DNA of 53,815 nucleotides from Treponema sp. (lineage in GTDB: Bacteria > Spirochaetota > Spirochaetia > Treponematales > Treponemataceae). The DNA lies in contig NZ_JAFRNB010000079.1 of assembly GCF_017430385.1 (NCBI RefSeq), forward strand, positions 1 to 53,815, in the 5' to 3' direction. A program made the position numbers and the translations under genes. Position 1 is the first letter of the stretch. The number at the start of each line of letters is the position of its first letter. Positions 33,690 through 42,542 of this stretch are shown in pieces. The notes below the pieces were generated by a model. The model saw nothing but the letters and a program-made list of their open reading frames with translations. It was not told the DNA's origin and did not search any database.

Positions 33690-35001
33690 AATTTCTTCTC
33701 CTCTTCTCCACATCATTCATATAAATAATCTCCGTTTTCTTGATTCCGTTCTCATAAATGACTTCAACAGAAAATCCGCCGTCAAAATACAGCTTTTCGG
33801 AATAAGAATCAGCAGACTTGTATTTACGCAAAAGATGAAGCTCCCCGTTCTCATAATATTTCAGGTCAGGCTTCATAAGGCCGCCATCGCGCACGGAAGA
33901 ATAATCGTATTCATTACGCATTTTCCGCTCTTCCACGATACGCCTTCCGAAAGAATTCTTTTTATAAGACCATAAGGTAAATTCTTCCACAGTCAGACGG
34001 CCTTCTGAATCATACTGTTTTGAAGTGTTTTTGTCATTTAGCAGGACCATTTCTTTGGGAGAATCTGAATTTTTTTTGTTTTTTGAGGATTTTTCTTCCT
34101 TTTCCTCATAATGTCCCTCAATTTTAAGGACATTTCTTCCATTTTCGTCAAAATGATTCTCAATCCGCTTTTTTTCCGAAATCAGATCCTCAATGGATTT
34201 TTCAGGAACAGTCGAATCACCGAGATAGCCGTAATCAATGATTTTTTCAGCGGTCATTTTCCGAGCCTGAGAAGCTGTCCTGAAAACCTCATTTTTCACG
34301 AGGCGGAACAGGGAATCAAAATGTTTCCGTATGAGCTTGCTTCCATAGAAATTCACCAGTACGGTATTCTCACCTTCATTCCATGCGGAAAATTGCTCGC
34401 CGTCATAAGAAAAACGCCTGAGCGAGCCGTCATTTTTAATATAAGAAAATTCCTGCGGCAAATTATCCTCAATTTTTGAATCCTCAAGGCCTTCAATTCC
34501 ACGGTCATCACTTCCCTCAAGCATCTCAAGGATTTTAGAGCCGTCGTTCAAATCAACGATTTCGCTTTCTGTACCTGAACTTGGTGAAAGTCCACGGATT
34601 ATCAAATCAATCCAGTCAGCTTCAAGGACAAAATTTTCATTTTCACTGGGAAATTCTGGCGAAGAAGCAACATACAAATCTTCAGGACAGAAAGTTGACT
34701 CAAGGATTCCGACCTTTTCGGGATTATAATATTCCAAAAGATAGACAGGATTTTCTCCAGGACCAGGAATCGTGTGCCGCAACAAAATATTCGTTCCACC
34801 CCTGGATATTTCAGAAAGAGCTGCCGCCTCAGGAATTGAAGAAAGTCCTGTTATGTTGTACCGCGTGACCTCAAAACAAACATCTCGGATATAGGAAAGC
34901 GCATTCTTCTCCCCCAAAGACAACTCCCCCGCAAACAAAGGACTAAATCCAAAGCAAAACGAGAGGCATCCAAGAAAAAACTTCAGATGAAAAATTTTCA
35001 T
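33679..35001 (-). CDS. Secreted protein of unknown function upstream of lolCDE
   Basis: 440 residues with a clear signal peptide (MKIFHLKFFLGCLSFCFGFSP region, cleavage near FAG). I do not recognise the family. The middle carries acidic patches and a Lys/Ser-rich stretch; the last 120 residues contain a YD-like motif (QYDSEGRLTVEEF) and Tyr/Asp-rich strands (YYENGELHLLRKY, YFDGGFSVEVIYENG), reminiscent of the YD repeats in the 24257 gene but weaker. Its stop overlaps the start of lolC, so it is in the same operon and could be a periplasmic factor working with lipoprotein transport; that link is inference from position only. Confidence 0.55.
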   Translation of the reverse strand: MKIFHLKFFLGCLSFCFGFSPLFAGELSLGEKNALSYIRDVCFEVTRYNITGLSSIPEAAALSEISRGGTNILLRHTIPGPGENPVYLLEYYNPEKVGILESTFCPEDLYVASSPEFPSENENFVLEADWIDLIIRGLSPSSGTESEIVDLNDGSKILEMLEGSDDRGIEGLEDSKIEDNLPQEFSYIKNDGSLRRFSYDGEQFSAWNEGENTVLVNFYGSKLIRKHFDSLFRLVKNEVFRTASQARKMTAEKIIDYGYLGDSTVPEKSIEDLISEKKRIENHFDENGRNVLKIEGHYEEKEEKSSKNKKNSDSPKEMVLLNDKNTSKQYDSEGRLTVEEFTLWSYKKNSFGRRIVEERKMRNEYDYSSVRDGGLMKPDLKYYENGELHLLRKYKSADSYSEKLYFDGGFSVEVIYENGIKKTEIIYMNDVEKRRRNFEY

Positions 35002-35018
35002 TCACTTTCCCAAACAAC

Positions 35019-35102
35019 TTTCAATTTTCAATTTTCGACTTTCAACTTTCAACTTTCAACTTTCAATTTTCAGTTTTCAATTTTTAGTTTTCGTTTTCAG
35101 TT
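35019..35102 (-). repeat. Heptamer tandem array at the ftsY stop
   Basis: About twelve 7-base units (TTTCAAC/TTTCAAT on the plus strand, so RTTGAAA on the ftsY strand). It contains the ftsY stop codon (35097-35099). Ten of the twelve units carry TGA or TAA on the ftsY strand. One unit appears shortened by a base. Confidence 0.8.
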
Positions 35103-35966
35103 TCCCAAAAATTCTTCGACATATTTTTCAGGCTCAAACGGCTGGATGTTCTCGTATTTTTCGCCTGTGCATACAAAAAGGACAGGAATTCCGAGTTGCT
35201 TTCCGATTGTGAACACGCATCCGCCGCGCGCAGTCGAATCATATTTTGTGATTACGATTGCATCCACGCCAACGCTTTCCGAGAAAACTTCCGCCTGTCT
35301 GAGAGCATTCTGGCCGGTTGTTCCGTCAATAACGAGGATTTTCTTGAAACAGCCCTCGTCGGCTTTCTGGGCGGCAATCCTGTCAATTTTCTGAAGCTCG
35401 CGCACGAGATTCTCCTTGTTGTGGAGACGGCCGGCCGTATCAGCAATAATAACTCCGCCACCATTTGCCCGGCAGCTTTCCGCGGCATCAAAAACAACCG
35501 CACTTGGATCACTTCCATGCTGATGCGCAATCACTCGGATTCCAAGCCGCTCACCGTGCATTTCAAGCTGTTCTTCCGCAGCCGCCCTGAATGTGTCGCT
35601 TGCCGCCATGATGACTTTCTCGCCCCTTTCCTTGTAGAGCTTGGCAATTTTTGCGGCCGTCGTTGTCTTTCCGACACCGTTCACGCCGAGCATCATATAA
35701 ACATTGACTTTTCCCGGCTCCGGGGTAAATTCACAGGCTTTTATATAAGAAGAAAGCATTGATTTCAGCTCACTTTTGATTGCATCTTCGTCCGAAATCT
35801 TTTTTTCACGGCAGATTTTTTCAAGTTCTTCAGTAATCTCATAAGCAAGTTTTGCGCCCATGTCCCCCTCGACAAGAGCGTCCGTCAAATCATCAAAGAA
35901 TTCCTCATCGATTTTTTTTGAGCTGAAAAGATTTTTGAATTTCTGTGCGAATGAAAGTTTTGCCAT
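35097..35966 (-). CDS. ftsY: Signal recognition particle receptor FtsY
   Basis: SRP receptor GTPase that docks ribosome-nascent chains at the membrane; 289 residues. Only the N and G domains are present; the acidic A domain of E. coli FtsY is missing, which is common in other phyla. G-domain motifs: GVNGVGKTTTAAKIAKLY, DTFRAAAEEQL, DTAGR, TKYDSTARGG (where TKLDGTAKGG is more usual) and GEKYENIQPF near the C-terminus. The final residues EEFLGN run straight into a heptamer repeat array that carries the stop codon. ATG at 35966; the next gene upstream ends 15 bases before. Confidence 0.95.
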   Translation of the reverse strand: MAKLSFAQKFKNLFSSKKIDEEFFDDLTDALVEGDMGAKLAYEITEELEKICREKKISDEDAIKSELKSMLSSYIKACEFTPEPGKVNVYMMLGVNGVGKTTTAAKIAKLYKERGEKVIMAASDTFRAAAEEQLEMHGERLGIRVIAHQHGSDPSAVVFDAAESCRANGGGVIIADTAGRLHNKENLVRELQKIDRIAAQKADEGCFKKILVIDGTTGQNALRQAEVFSESVGVDAIVITKYDSTARGGCVFTIGKQLGIPVLFVCTGEKYENIQPFEPEKYVEEFLGN

Positions 35967-35981
35967 AATTTCCCCACTTTT

Positions 35982-37748
35982 TTATTGAACGAATTTTTCG
36001 TCTGTTTCGATTATTTTTTCGGTTTCTGAATCATCCGTTTTCTGCTCACCTGCCGCTTCTGCAGCCGAATCCGGAACAAATGTCTCAAAACTGAATTTTG
36101 TTTTTTTATCAATTTTAGCCTGAGCAGGAAGAACCCTGTCCGCAGCCCAAAGATAGCGTATCAACTCTATTCCAGCCCAGACTCCGCAGACGGCCGTGAT
36201 ACCGACCATAGTATTTGCCTTGTTTTGCAAGTCAAGCAGCCTGTCCTTGTCGCCCCGCCCCTGCATATAAGCGTTATTTTCGGCCGTAAATTCACCAAGA
36301 TAGTAAAAAGTGAATGGAAGCGAGCAAATCAAAGCAGTATATGCAGTATACATCCATCGCCGGCGTTTGTCGATGTTGGCAGCACGGTCAAAAGGCTTGG
36401 CGTTCACGACAAGATTCGCGCCGTCAAAGGCCCTTCCCTCCGGGATCTGGAAAAAAGCGATGTTGCTTGAATCAGAATCATCTTCTTTTATCTTAGGAAC
36501 TGTAAAAACGCCCAAAACGGATTTTCCATTGACCTCAAGCTGGGCAAAAGGCTGTTCTTTTGTTACAGGAGCCTGATTCAGACCATAAGTATGGAAAACA
36601 CCATCACGATATTTTTTAAGATGGATATGAGCCAGCGCACTGACTTTCGGAACAAGATTCGCATGAATAAAAAAATGGCTGTCATCAGTGAACGAATAGG
36701 AAAAAGCCATTTGCTCATATTCGGGAGCCTCTATTGTAATGTGATGAAGCCCCGACTCTTCAACTGTTTTATTATTAAAATGACCGTCCGGCCTGCTCAA
36801 TGAAAACACAACGCCGTCAATCGAAACTTTTGCAAATTTTGCGATTTCTTTCGGCTCAATATCAAATTCAAGAAGAACTGGAAGAGCGTTCGCGATTTTT
36901 GAATCGAGGCTGCGTGCTATGGAATTTGCCATAGGCATCAAGTCACTGAGAAGCCCGACTTCTGTGACAGTTCCCATAATCTTACCGCCAGGATAAATGC
37001 GCAGATTGGTCGTGACGGAACAATAATCTCCGTAACATGTTATCTCGCCGGTGACTAGGCCGTTGATTTTTGCGCCTGTCGCCTCCTGCTCGAAAGTCCA
37101 GGAAGTGAATCCGGCTTCCATAGCATCCTTAGACGGAGCAAAAAGTGCCGTAGAATCATTTTTATAAAGGACGACATCCTCTGTCACGACCTGATTTTTC
37201 TCATCGACCCGGAAAAACTGAAAAGGCAGCTGGAAAGGGAAAAACGCATCCGGGCTTTGCTTTTCCTCAACTTTTGCCCCTTCCGCAATTTCTTTTTCAC
37301 GCTGAATTTTAGGCTCTGACTCTGCTTTTGCTTTTTTTACATTCTCAAGGTTTTCGTCAATCTTGATTTCAATTTCGCGGATTTTTTTCATCTGCTCACG
37401 GATTGCCTTCGTCAAAGACCTTGGACTTGTTTTTGTGAGGACGAGGGAATCCCTTGTCTTGTACTCCTTTGAAAGCTGAAGGAACAAGGAAAGCCTTTCC
37501 GTCTGCAGCTCATTTAACTTCCGGTCAAGTCTCTCAGTCTCAGGAATCGTTCTGACTTCCTGATTCGCAATTTGCTCAACGATAAGCTGAGGCAAAACCT
37601 GAGCCGCCTTTTCAGAACTCTGAGTACGGCTCTGCGACTGCTTAAAAGAAAATTCCATCACGCCGAGCGTCCAGTCATCAGCGACAGCTTTAAATAGAGA
37701 GAAATTGATTATAAATAAAACACCCAGCTTTTTAATGATTCTATTCAT
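35982..37748 (-). CDS. Exported protein of unknown function with PEGA-like domain and two membrane segments
   Basis: 588 residues, not identified. A signal peptide (MNRIIKKLGVLFIINFSLFKAVA) is followed by DDWTLGVMEFSF and a helical, coiled-coil-like region (about 60-150) rich in Lys and Glu. Around 310-370 is a PEGA-like unit (AKVSIDGVVFSLSRPDGHF then SGLHHITIEAPEY), often found in surface or envelope proteins. Two membrane segments lie near the C-terminus (YTAYTALICSLPFTFYYLG and TMVGITAVCGVWAGIELI), leaving an acidic tail. The order signal peptide, PEGA, membrane pair suggests an envelope-anchored protein facing the periplasm. It is cotranscribed with ftsY (15-base gap). Confidence 0.5.
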   Translation of the reverse strand: MNRIIKKLGVLFIINFSLFKAVADDWTLGVMEFSFKQSQSRTQSSEKAAQVLPQLIVEQIANQEVRTIPETERLDRKLNELQTERLSLFLQLSKEYKTRDSLVLTKTSPRSLTKAIREQMKKIREIEIKIDENLENVKKAKAESEPKIQREKEIAEGAKVEEKQSPDAFFPFQLPFQFFRVDEKNQVVTEDVVLYKNDSTALFAPSKDAMEAGFTSWTFEQEATGAKINGLVTGEITCYGDYCSVTTNLRIYPGGKIMGTVTEVGLLSDLMPMANSIARSLDSKIANALPVLLEFDIEPKEIAKFAKVSIDGVVFSLSRPDGHFNNKTVEESGLHHITIEAPEYEQMAFSYSFTDDSHFFIHANLVPKVSALAHIHLKKYRDGVFHTYGLNQAPVTKEQPFAQLEVNGKSVLGVFTVPKIKEDDSDSSNIAFFQIPEGRAFDGANLVVNAKPFDRAANIDKRRRWMYTAYTALICSLPFTFYYLGEFTAENNAYMQGRGDKDRLLDLQNKANTMVGITAVCGVWAGIELIRYLWAADRVLPAQAKIDKKTKFSFETFVPDSAAEAAGEQKTDDSETEKIIETDEKFVQ

Positions 37749-37760
37749 AAATCAGGAATT

Positions 37761-37843
37761 CAATTGAAAACTGAAAATTGAAAGTTGAAAACTATCTTCC
37801 TTCAATTTTAACTTTCAATTTTCCGTTTTTCGTTTTCAATTTA
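37761..37843 (-). repeat. Inverted heptamer arrays at the prfB stop
   Basis: Two short 7-base arrays in opposite orientation, abutting the prfB stop (37841-37843). On the prfB strand, units such as ATTGAAA and ATTGAAA/GTTAAAA follow the stop. GAAAATTGAAAGTT (37773-37786) and AACTTTCAATTTTC (37810-37823) are perfect 14-base inverted repeats, so the pair can fold into a hairpin with a 23-base loop. Confidence 0.75.
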
Positions 37844-38975
37844 CAGATCGTCGTCTTCGTCATCACCGCCAACAGGAAGGCCCTTCCACTGAGCCTGCAG
37901 GAAGCTGTCGATGAACTGGTCGATGTCACCGTCCATTACGGCCTGAATGTCGCCGACCGAGAACTTGGTGCGATGGTCTTTGACCATTGTGTACGGCTGG
38001 AAAACATAAGAACGAATCTGGTTGCCCCATGAGATGTCCTTTTTCTCAGCACCGAATTTTGCCGTCTCCTTTGCACGCTCTTCTTCATAGTGAGCGTAAA
38101 GTTTTGCCCGCAAGAGGTTCATACAAGTCTGGCGGTTCATAATCTGGCTTCGCTCGCTGTCGCACTGAACGACGATGCCTGTCGGAATATGAGTGAATCG
38201 AACGGCAGAGTCGGTTTTGTTTACATGCTGGCCACCCTTTCCGCCTGAACGGTAAGTGTCTACGCGCAAATCTTCCGGCCGGATATCGACTTTGATTGTG
38301 TCATCAAGAATCGGGAAGATGAAAACCGAACTGAACGATGTGTGTCGGCGAGCATTCGCGTCAAACGGACTGATTCGAACCAAGCGGTGAACGCCCGCCT
38401 CGCCCTTCAAGTGGCCGTAAACATAGTCGCCTGTAATCTGGATTGTGGTGGATTTGATTCCGCCCTCGTCTTCCTGTAAATCAACAGTCTCAAGCTTGTA
38501 GCCGTGTCGTTCAGCCCAGCGGATGTACATTCGCGAAAGCATGTAAGCCCAGTCACAGGCCTCCGTGCCGCCCGCTCCCGCATGAATCGTAAGGAAACAG
38601 CCGTTTTTATCGACTTCACCCGAAAGAAGGTTAAGAATGCTCTGCTCTTCAAACTTTTTCTGGCAGGCTGTAAGCTCGGAGCGGACTTCTTCCTCAACTG
38701 AATCATCTCCGCCCTCTGTTCCAAGCTCGTACAAAGTCTTGATGTCGTCAATCTGCTGCATAAGCTCGCGCCATGGCTCAACGCGCCCCTTCAGGAGCTT
38801 AAGGTCGTTCATGACTTTCTGAGCTTTTTCGGCATCATTCCAGAATCCTTCTGCGGCAGTGAGTTCTTCTGTTTCTTTTATTTTTTTGTCGATTGCAGGC
38901 GCGTCAAAGACGCCCCCAGACATTTTTGATATCTTCTTCGAGAGTTGCGATTGGTTCTTTGAGTTCTTCTAACAT
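37841..38975 (-). CDS. prfB: Peptide chain release factor 2 (RF2), with programmed +1 frameshift
   Basis: RF2 releases peptides at UGA and UAA. The gene begins at the ATG at 38975 (AGGAG seven bases upstream), reads 23 codons to CTT (38909-38907) and meets TGA in frame; slipping by +1 on CTTTGAC gives a 377-residue protein continuing DAPAIDKKIKE. Domains: helical N-domain, SPF stop-codon motif (RISPFDANARRHTSF), and catalytic GGQ (SGGKGGQHVNKTDSAVR). A later in-frame ATG at 38923 would give a 360-residue product without the N-terminal part; I reject it as start because it misses the true one. Autoregulation by RF2 level is established for this motif in E. coli. Confidence 0.93.
38903..38919 (-). 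promoter_or_regulatory. RF2 programmed frameshift site
   Basis: Minus strand TGGGGGCGTCTTTGAC: the SD-like GGGGG, three bases, then CTT-TGA-C (38909-38903). In E. coli the same layout is AGGGGG-TAT-CTT-TGA-C. The zero-frame stop is TGA at 38906-38904. Confidence 0.92.
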
Positions 38976-38991
38976 CAGTTGCTCCTAAAAA

Positions 38992-39273
38992 TTAATTTTG
39001 CTTTGCTCCGAACACGCTTCGTTTCCACTGCTTGTGCTTCAGTTCCGTGACGGCGAAATTTGAATTCACCGGAAACTGATAAATTCTGAGGGTGTCGTAA
39101 TAGTCAGTGACGGAATCAATCTCGCGTTTAAGAGATGTAAGCTGGGCTTCGTTAATCTGCATACTTTCCCAACAAGCCTTCTGTACTTTTTTAAAGCTGA
39201 ACCGACTTAAAATTTCTGCGATTGACTTCGCACTGTCGATTCCGCCCGGATCTAAAACTACGGATACAAACAT
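38992..39273 (-). CDS. Orphan Cas2-like ferredoxin-fold protein
   Basis: 93 residues. The layout resembles Cas2/VapD-type proteins: MFVSVVLDPGG with Asp8 at the end of the first strand, KSIAEILSRFSFKKVQKACWE (helix then strand; VQKSVFE is a Cas2 landmark), LTSLKREIDSV, and DTLRIYQFP (the DSVRIYPL-like strand). No Cas1, no other cas gene and no repeat array is in the window, so a CRISPR role is unlikely; metal-dependent nuclease or toxin functions have been proposed for related small proteins. No ribosome site; a promoter lies directly upstream so that the mRNA is probably leaderless. It sits 16 bases before the prfB start on the same strand. Confidence 0.6.
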   Translation of the reverse strand: MFVSVVLDPGGIDSAKSIAEILSRFSFKKVQKACWESMQINEAQLTSLKREIDSVTDYYDTLRIYQFPVNSNFAVTELKHKQWKRSVFGAKQN

Positions 39274-39279
39274 TTATAT

Positions 39280-39308
39280 AGAATAAAACATCGTCTTTAT
39301 CTTGTCAA
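39280..39308 (-). promoter_or_regulatory. Promoter giving a leaderless Cas2-like mRNA
   Basis: Minus strand TTGACA (39308-39303), 17 bases, TATTCT (39285-39280), then six bases to the ATG at 39273. The -35 region overlaps that of the divergent gene at 39337. Confidence 0.6.
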
Positions 39309-39330
39309 ACCGCCCTTTTTGCTGCAAAAT
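39302..39330 (+). promoter_or_regulatory. Possible divergent promoter for the 39337 gene
   Basis: TTGTCA (39302-39307), 17 bases, CAAAAT (39325-39330), then six bases to the ATG at 39337. The -35 overlaps the opposite promoter (TTGTCAA reads TTGACA on the other strand). The -10 is weak. Confidence 0.35.
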
Positions 39331-39336
39331 AATAAT

Positions 39337-40254
39337 ATGAGCTTGATTTCAAGGCAGCTGGCAAAACCATTTTTCCTCGTTTTCCTCACGATTTTTCTAT
39401 CTTTTACCCATGCACAAAAGATTACGACAAGGCCAGTTTGCACTTCAATCAGCGCGCAAAAAACCGGTGTCAACAAAATTCAGGTTGCCTGGAACATTCC
39501 TTCCGAATTCAACGCGGCGAGCATAGCCATTTTCCGCTCGACAAGCCAGATTCAGCAAAAGTCCACAATTTCCGCCGAGAAGCCGGTTGCGGAGCTTCCT
39601 GCACACAGCACAAGATACACGGACACGCTCAAGCATTTCGGGGATTATTACTATGCGGTCATTGCGCGTGATAAGAACGGAGACCTTTACAACATCCTGC
39701 TCCCGACAGTCAACGCCACGGTAAAGCCAGTCTCGCTGATTCCGCCGGACGATTATTTTGAAGTTGCGGCTGAGCCAGATGAGCAGTACACGCCAGGTTT
39801 TCTGAGAGAACTTCCGCTTCCCTACCTCGACTTAATCTCAGATTTGGACATAAAAGCCACTCCAATGACGGCAAAGGCAAATCTTGCGGCCACAGAACTC
39901 GCCGGAAAATACGCGGTCAAAAAGCCAAAGCTTCTCAATCCTTTCATTTTTGAAGAAGACATGATTGTTTCTCCACAGGGAGATGATTTTTTCCTTTTTG
40001 AATCGCTAAAAAATTACTTTATCCAGAACGACTACAAAGGCTCCGTAAAGGATTTGTGCAAATTCCTTGCAATCACGAGGGAGCCGCAGGTTACGGCAAG
40101 GGCAGTTTTTTACCTAGCCGAGTCTCAGTATTACTGCCACAATTACAGAAAAGCCTTGGAACTCTTCCTTTTTGTTGAGGATGAATTTCCAGAGCTTTCA
40201 AAAAAGTGGATTGATTCCACACTCGATTTTTACAGGATTCCAGAAAAATATTAG
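39337..40254 (+). CDS. Secreted protein with fibronectin-III-like N-terminal domain
   Basis: 306 residues with a signal peptide (RQLAKPFFLVFLTIFLSFTHA, cleavage near HAQ). About residues 27-120 look like a fibronectin type III sandwich (GVNKIQVAWNIPSEFNAASIAIFRS, then TRYTDTLKHFGDYYYAVIARDKNG). The last 80 residues are helical and TPR-like (AVFYLAESQYYCHNYRKALELFLFV). The combination suggests an envelope protein binding other proteins or carbohydrates. Start at the ATG at 39337; the frame is open six codons further (TTG at 39319), but the signal peptide and promoter position favour the ATG. No ribosome site. Function unknown. Confidence 0.6.
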   Translation: MSLISRQLAKPFFLVFLTIFLSFTHAQKITTRPVCTSISAQKTGVNKIQVAWNIPSEFNAASIAIFRSTSQIQQKSTISAEKPVAELPAHSTRYTDTLKHFGDYYYAVIARDKNGDLYNILLPTVNATVKPVSLIPPDDYFEVAAEPDEQYTPGFLRELPLPYLDLISDLDIKATPMTAKANLAATELAGKYAVKKPKLLNPFIFEEDMIVSPQGDDFFLFESLKNYFIQNDYKGSVKDLCKFLAITREPQVTARAVFYLAESQYYCHNYRKALELFLFVEDEFPELSKKWIDSTLDFYRIPEKY

Positions 40255-40342
40255 GCGAAGTTGCAGGATTTCCTAAAACTTTTCAGGCTTTTCAAATCCA
40301 AAGCACCCAAGCCCAAAGCAAACCTCGCACCACGCACTTTCC

Positions 40343-42463
40343 TTAGCTCTTCAAGCCACGAATAAGCTCAATAATCGCCGGTGTCTTGACCAGCCCCATC
40401 TCGCGGGCATCAAGTTTCTTCTGTTTTTCGTCTTCTGGCAGGATTCTCTTTCCGTTCTCGCCGGCTGCAGGCGAGTTGTCGGCAATCTGCGCATCCTCCT
40501 CGCTCTTTTCGTCCGGGCGGAATTTCACAAGGACTTCATCACCGACATTAACGCGGTCATAGAATCCGTTCTGCTCCAAAATGCCCTGAGAAATTTCCTC
40601 GCCGCTTCGGGTAATTTTTATGGTTCCGAGATGATTTTTCTCTTCGTAAGTTACGCCCAATCCCTTGTCGCTTGTGGTGATTTTTCCGGCCTTGATTACA
40701 TCAAGCACGACATCCTTTTTCATGCCCTCGACTGTTCCCAAATCAACGAGAATGTCGTTAACGCTGCGCTGGATGATTTTTCCACGAACAGGAAGCATGT
40801 CGAGCAAATCACGGCGGAAAGCCCTCAGGACAGATGCGAATTTATCGTTTCCAGTTCTGAAAGAAGAAAATTTTGTGGTCTCGGTGCCGGTTCTTGCTGA
40901 ATAAACCGTTGCGCCCAAAGTGATTTCACGCTCGGTCTCGTCAATGTCAAGAATAACAAAATAATCAAGGTTGTTCTTGCGAGCCAGCCTGTAAGCCTCA
41001 CCATAGCCGGAAACAGCACGGTTTTCCAAAGAAACGGAAGTAGATGCGATTCCGGTGAAAATGTCAGCGCACATTCCGGCGGCAATTTCCTCGGCATCAC
41101 AATGAAGAAGCTGCACAGGAGATTTTGTGTAATAAAGGCCGATGTTCCATCTTGTCTTGTCGAGATAGAACGGGTCTACATTCCATTTTGCGGCGAGCGA
41201 ATATTTCATAAGGGATTCGTAAGCCTCAATCGTATCGTTGACCTTTTTCTGCTCGGCTGTGAGCTTAGTTTTCTCAGCACCCTCATCCTCATCCTTTTCC
41301 TGATTCTGCTTGATGAATTTGAGCTGATTGAGATAATTCTCGTTCAAACCTGTGTTTCCCAAAAGACGGGCAAATTCCGATCGTGCGCCATCATCAAACG
41401 GATTGATTTTGAGTGCTCGCTGATACTCGTAGCGGGCCTTTTCGCCGAAATAAGATTTTGTATATTCGCGGGCTTTCTGAACATGAAAGGAAGCCCATGC
41501 AGCCCGCCGCTCGTCCTCGACAGGGAGTTTTTTCATTACAAGGAGTTCCAGACCGCTTCTCATAACCTCATCATAAGGATTGATTGAGAGAGCCATTGAC
41601 CATGTATCGATTGTTGATTTCCAGTCGCCCTTTCTGTTCTGTGCGAGGCCCTTCAAATACCAGGCTTCTGTGATGTTACGGTTCCTTGAAATGAGGTAAT
41701 CGCACATATCAACGACATCATCGAATTTTTTCTGTGAATAAAGAATTGAGCTTAAAAGGACATAAGCCTTTGTGTATTCAGGATTTATCTGAACGGCCGC
41801 CCTAGCCCGCTTTTCTGCCTCACCGAAATTTCCGCGTTTTGCCTCAAGATATGATGCAAGATAGTGAACTTCACTCTCCCCTGAGTGGTAGCGCAAAGCC
41901 TGCTCAAGATATTTCATTGCAGTATCGTGATTTCCAAGTTCCGCACTGATTAATGCGAGAGAAAGAAGAGCCTTTCGGTTGTTTCCCTGCCGCTTTAGGG
42001 CATCCTCATACTGATTTTTTGCGCCGATAAAACTTCCGCTGAACAAATCAAGCTCGGCAAGGCCAAACCGTGAGTCAATATCATTTGGATATTTTTTAAG
42101 GATGTCGGTGAAAACTTTCCGTGCATCATCAAGCCGTCCCAAAGCGATAAAAATCAGGCCTTTGAGATTCTGAATATCAGTCCTGTTTTTTGCATATTTG
42201 TCGGCTTCCTCAAGATAAGTGAGCGCAAGTGTATAATCGCCGATTGCATAAGTCACCTGCGAAAGATGGAACCAGGCATCTCCGTAAGCCTTATTCACCT
42301 GCAAGGCCTGCTGGAAATCTTCGGAAGCACCGTAATAATCCTCAATATTCTGCTTCTGCACACCTGAGTCAAAATATTTGAGTGCGCTCTGACTTTCACC
42401 AAAAGCAGACACAGAAAGAGAAAAAATAAAAAAAAACGCAAAAATTTTTGAAATCAACTTCAT
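40343..42463 (-). CDS. Exported tetratricopeptide-repeat protein
   Basis: 706 residues with a signal peptide (SKIFAFFFIFSLSVSAFG). From about 25 to 370 there are roughly nine TPR units, for example ALKYFDSGVQKQNIEDYYGA, AWFHLSQVTYAIGDYTLALT and AYVLLSSILYSQKKFDDVVD. The C-terminal 280 residues are beta-rich; LVDLGTVEGMKKDVVLDVIK and DRVNVGDEVLVKF resemble small barrel domains seen at the ends of some flagellar/pilus assembly proteins, but I would not name one. Spirochaete genomes carry related large TPR lipoproteins/periplasmic proteins of unknown role. The ATG at 42463 has AAGAG upstream. Alone in its transcription unit. Confidence 0.65.
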   Translation of the reverse strand: MKLISKIFAFFFIFSLSVSAFGESQSALKYFDSGVQKQNIEDYYGASEDFQQALQVNKAYGDAWFHLSQVTYAIGDYTLALTYLEEADKYAKNRTDIQNLKGLIFIALGRLDDARKVFTDILKKYPNDIDSRFGLAELDLFSGSFIGAKNQYEDALKRQGNNRKALLSLALISAELGNHDTAMKYLEQALRYHSGESEVHYLASYLEAKRGNFGEAEKRARAAVQINPEYTKAYVLLSSILYSQKKFDDVVDMCDYLISRNRNITEAWYLKGLAQNRKGDWKSTIDTWSMALSINPYDEVMRSGLELLVMKKLPVEDERRAAWASFHVQKAREYTKSYFGEKARYEYQRALKINPFDDGARSEFARLLGNTGLNENYLNQLKFIKQNQEKDEDEGAEKTKLTAEQKKVNDTIEAYESLMKYSLAAKWNVDPFYLDKTRWNIGLYYTKSPVQLLHCDAEEIAAGMCADIFTGIASTSVSLENRAVSGYGEAYRLARKNNLDYFVILDIDETEREITLGATVYSARTGTETTKFSSFRTGNDKFASVLRAFRRDLLDMLPVRGKIIQRSVNDILVDLGTVEGMKKDVVLDVIKAGKITTSDKGLGVTYEEKNHLGTIKITRSGEEISQGILEQNGFYDRVNVGDEVLVKFRPDEKSEEDAQIADNSPAAGENGKRILPEDEKQKKLDAREMGLVKTPAIIELIRGLKS

Positions 42464-42542
42464 ATCTCTTCAATTATCGGTAAATTCAAAACCACAGATT
42501 ACAAAGTTTTACACAGATAAAAATTCCCCTACACATGCAAAC

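Noticed and set aside
38923..38975. Treating the ATG at 38923 as the start of prfB.
   Set aside because: The upstream ATG at 38975 with AGGAG and the CTT TGA C frameshift site give the full RF2 N-terminus; the shorter start cuts it off.
38992..39273. A CRISPR adaptation module around the Cas2-like gene.
   Set aside because: No cas1, effector gene or repeat-spacer array is present in the window.
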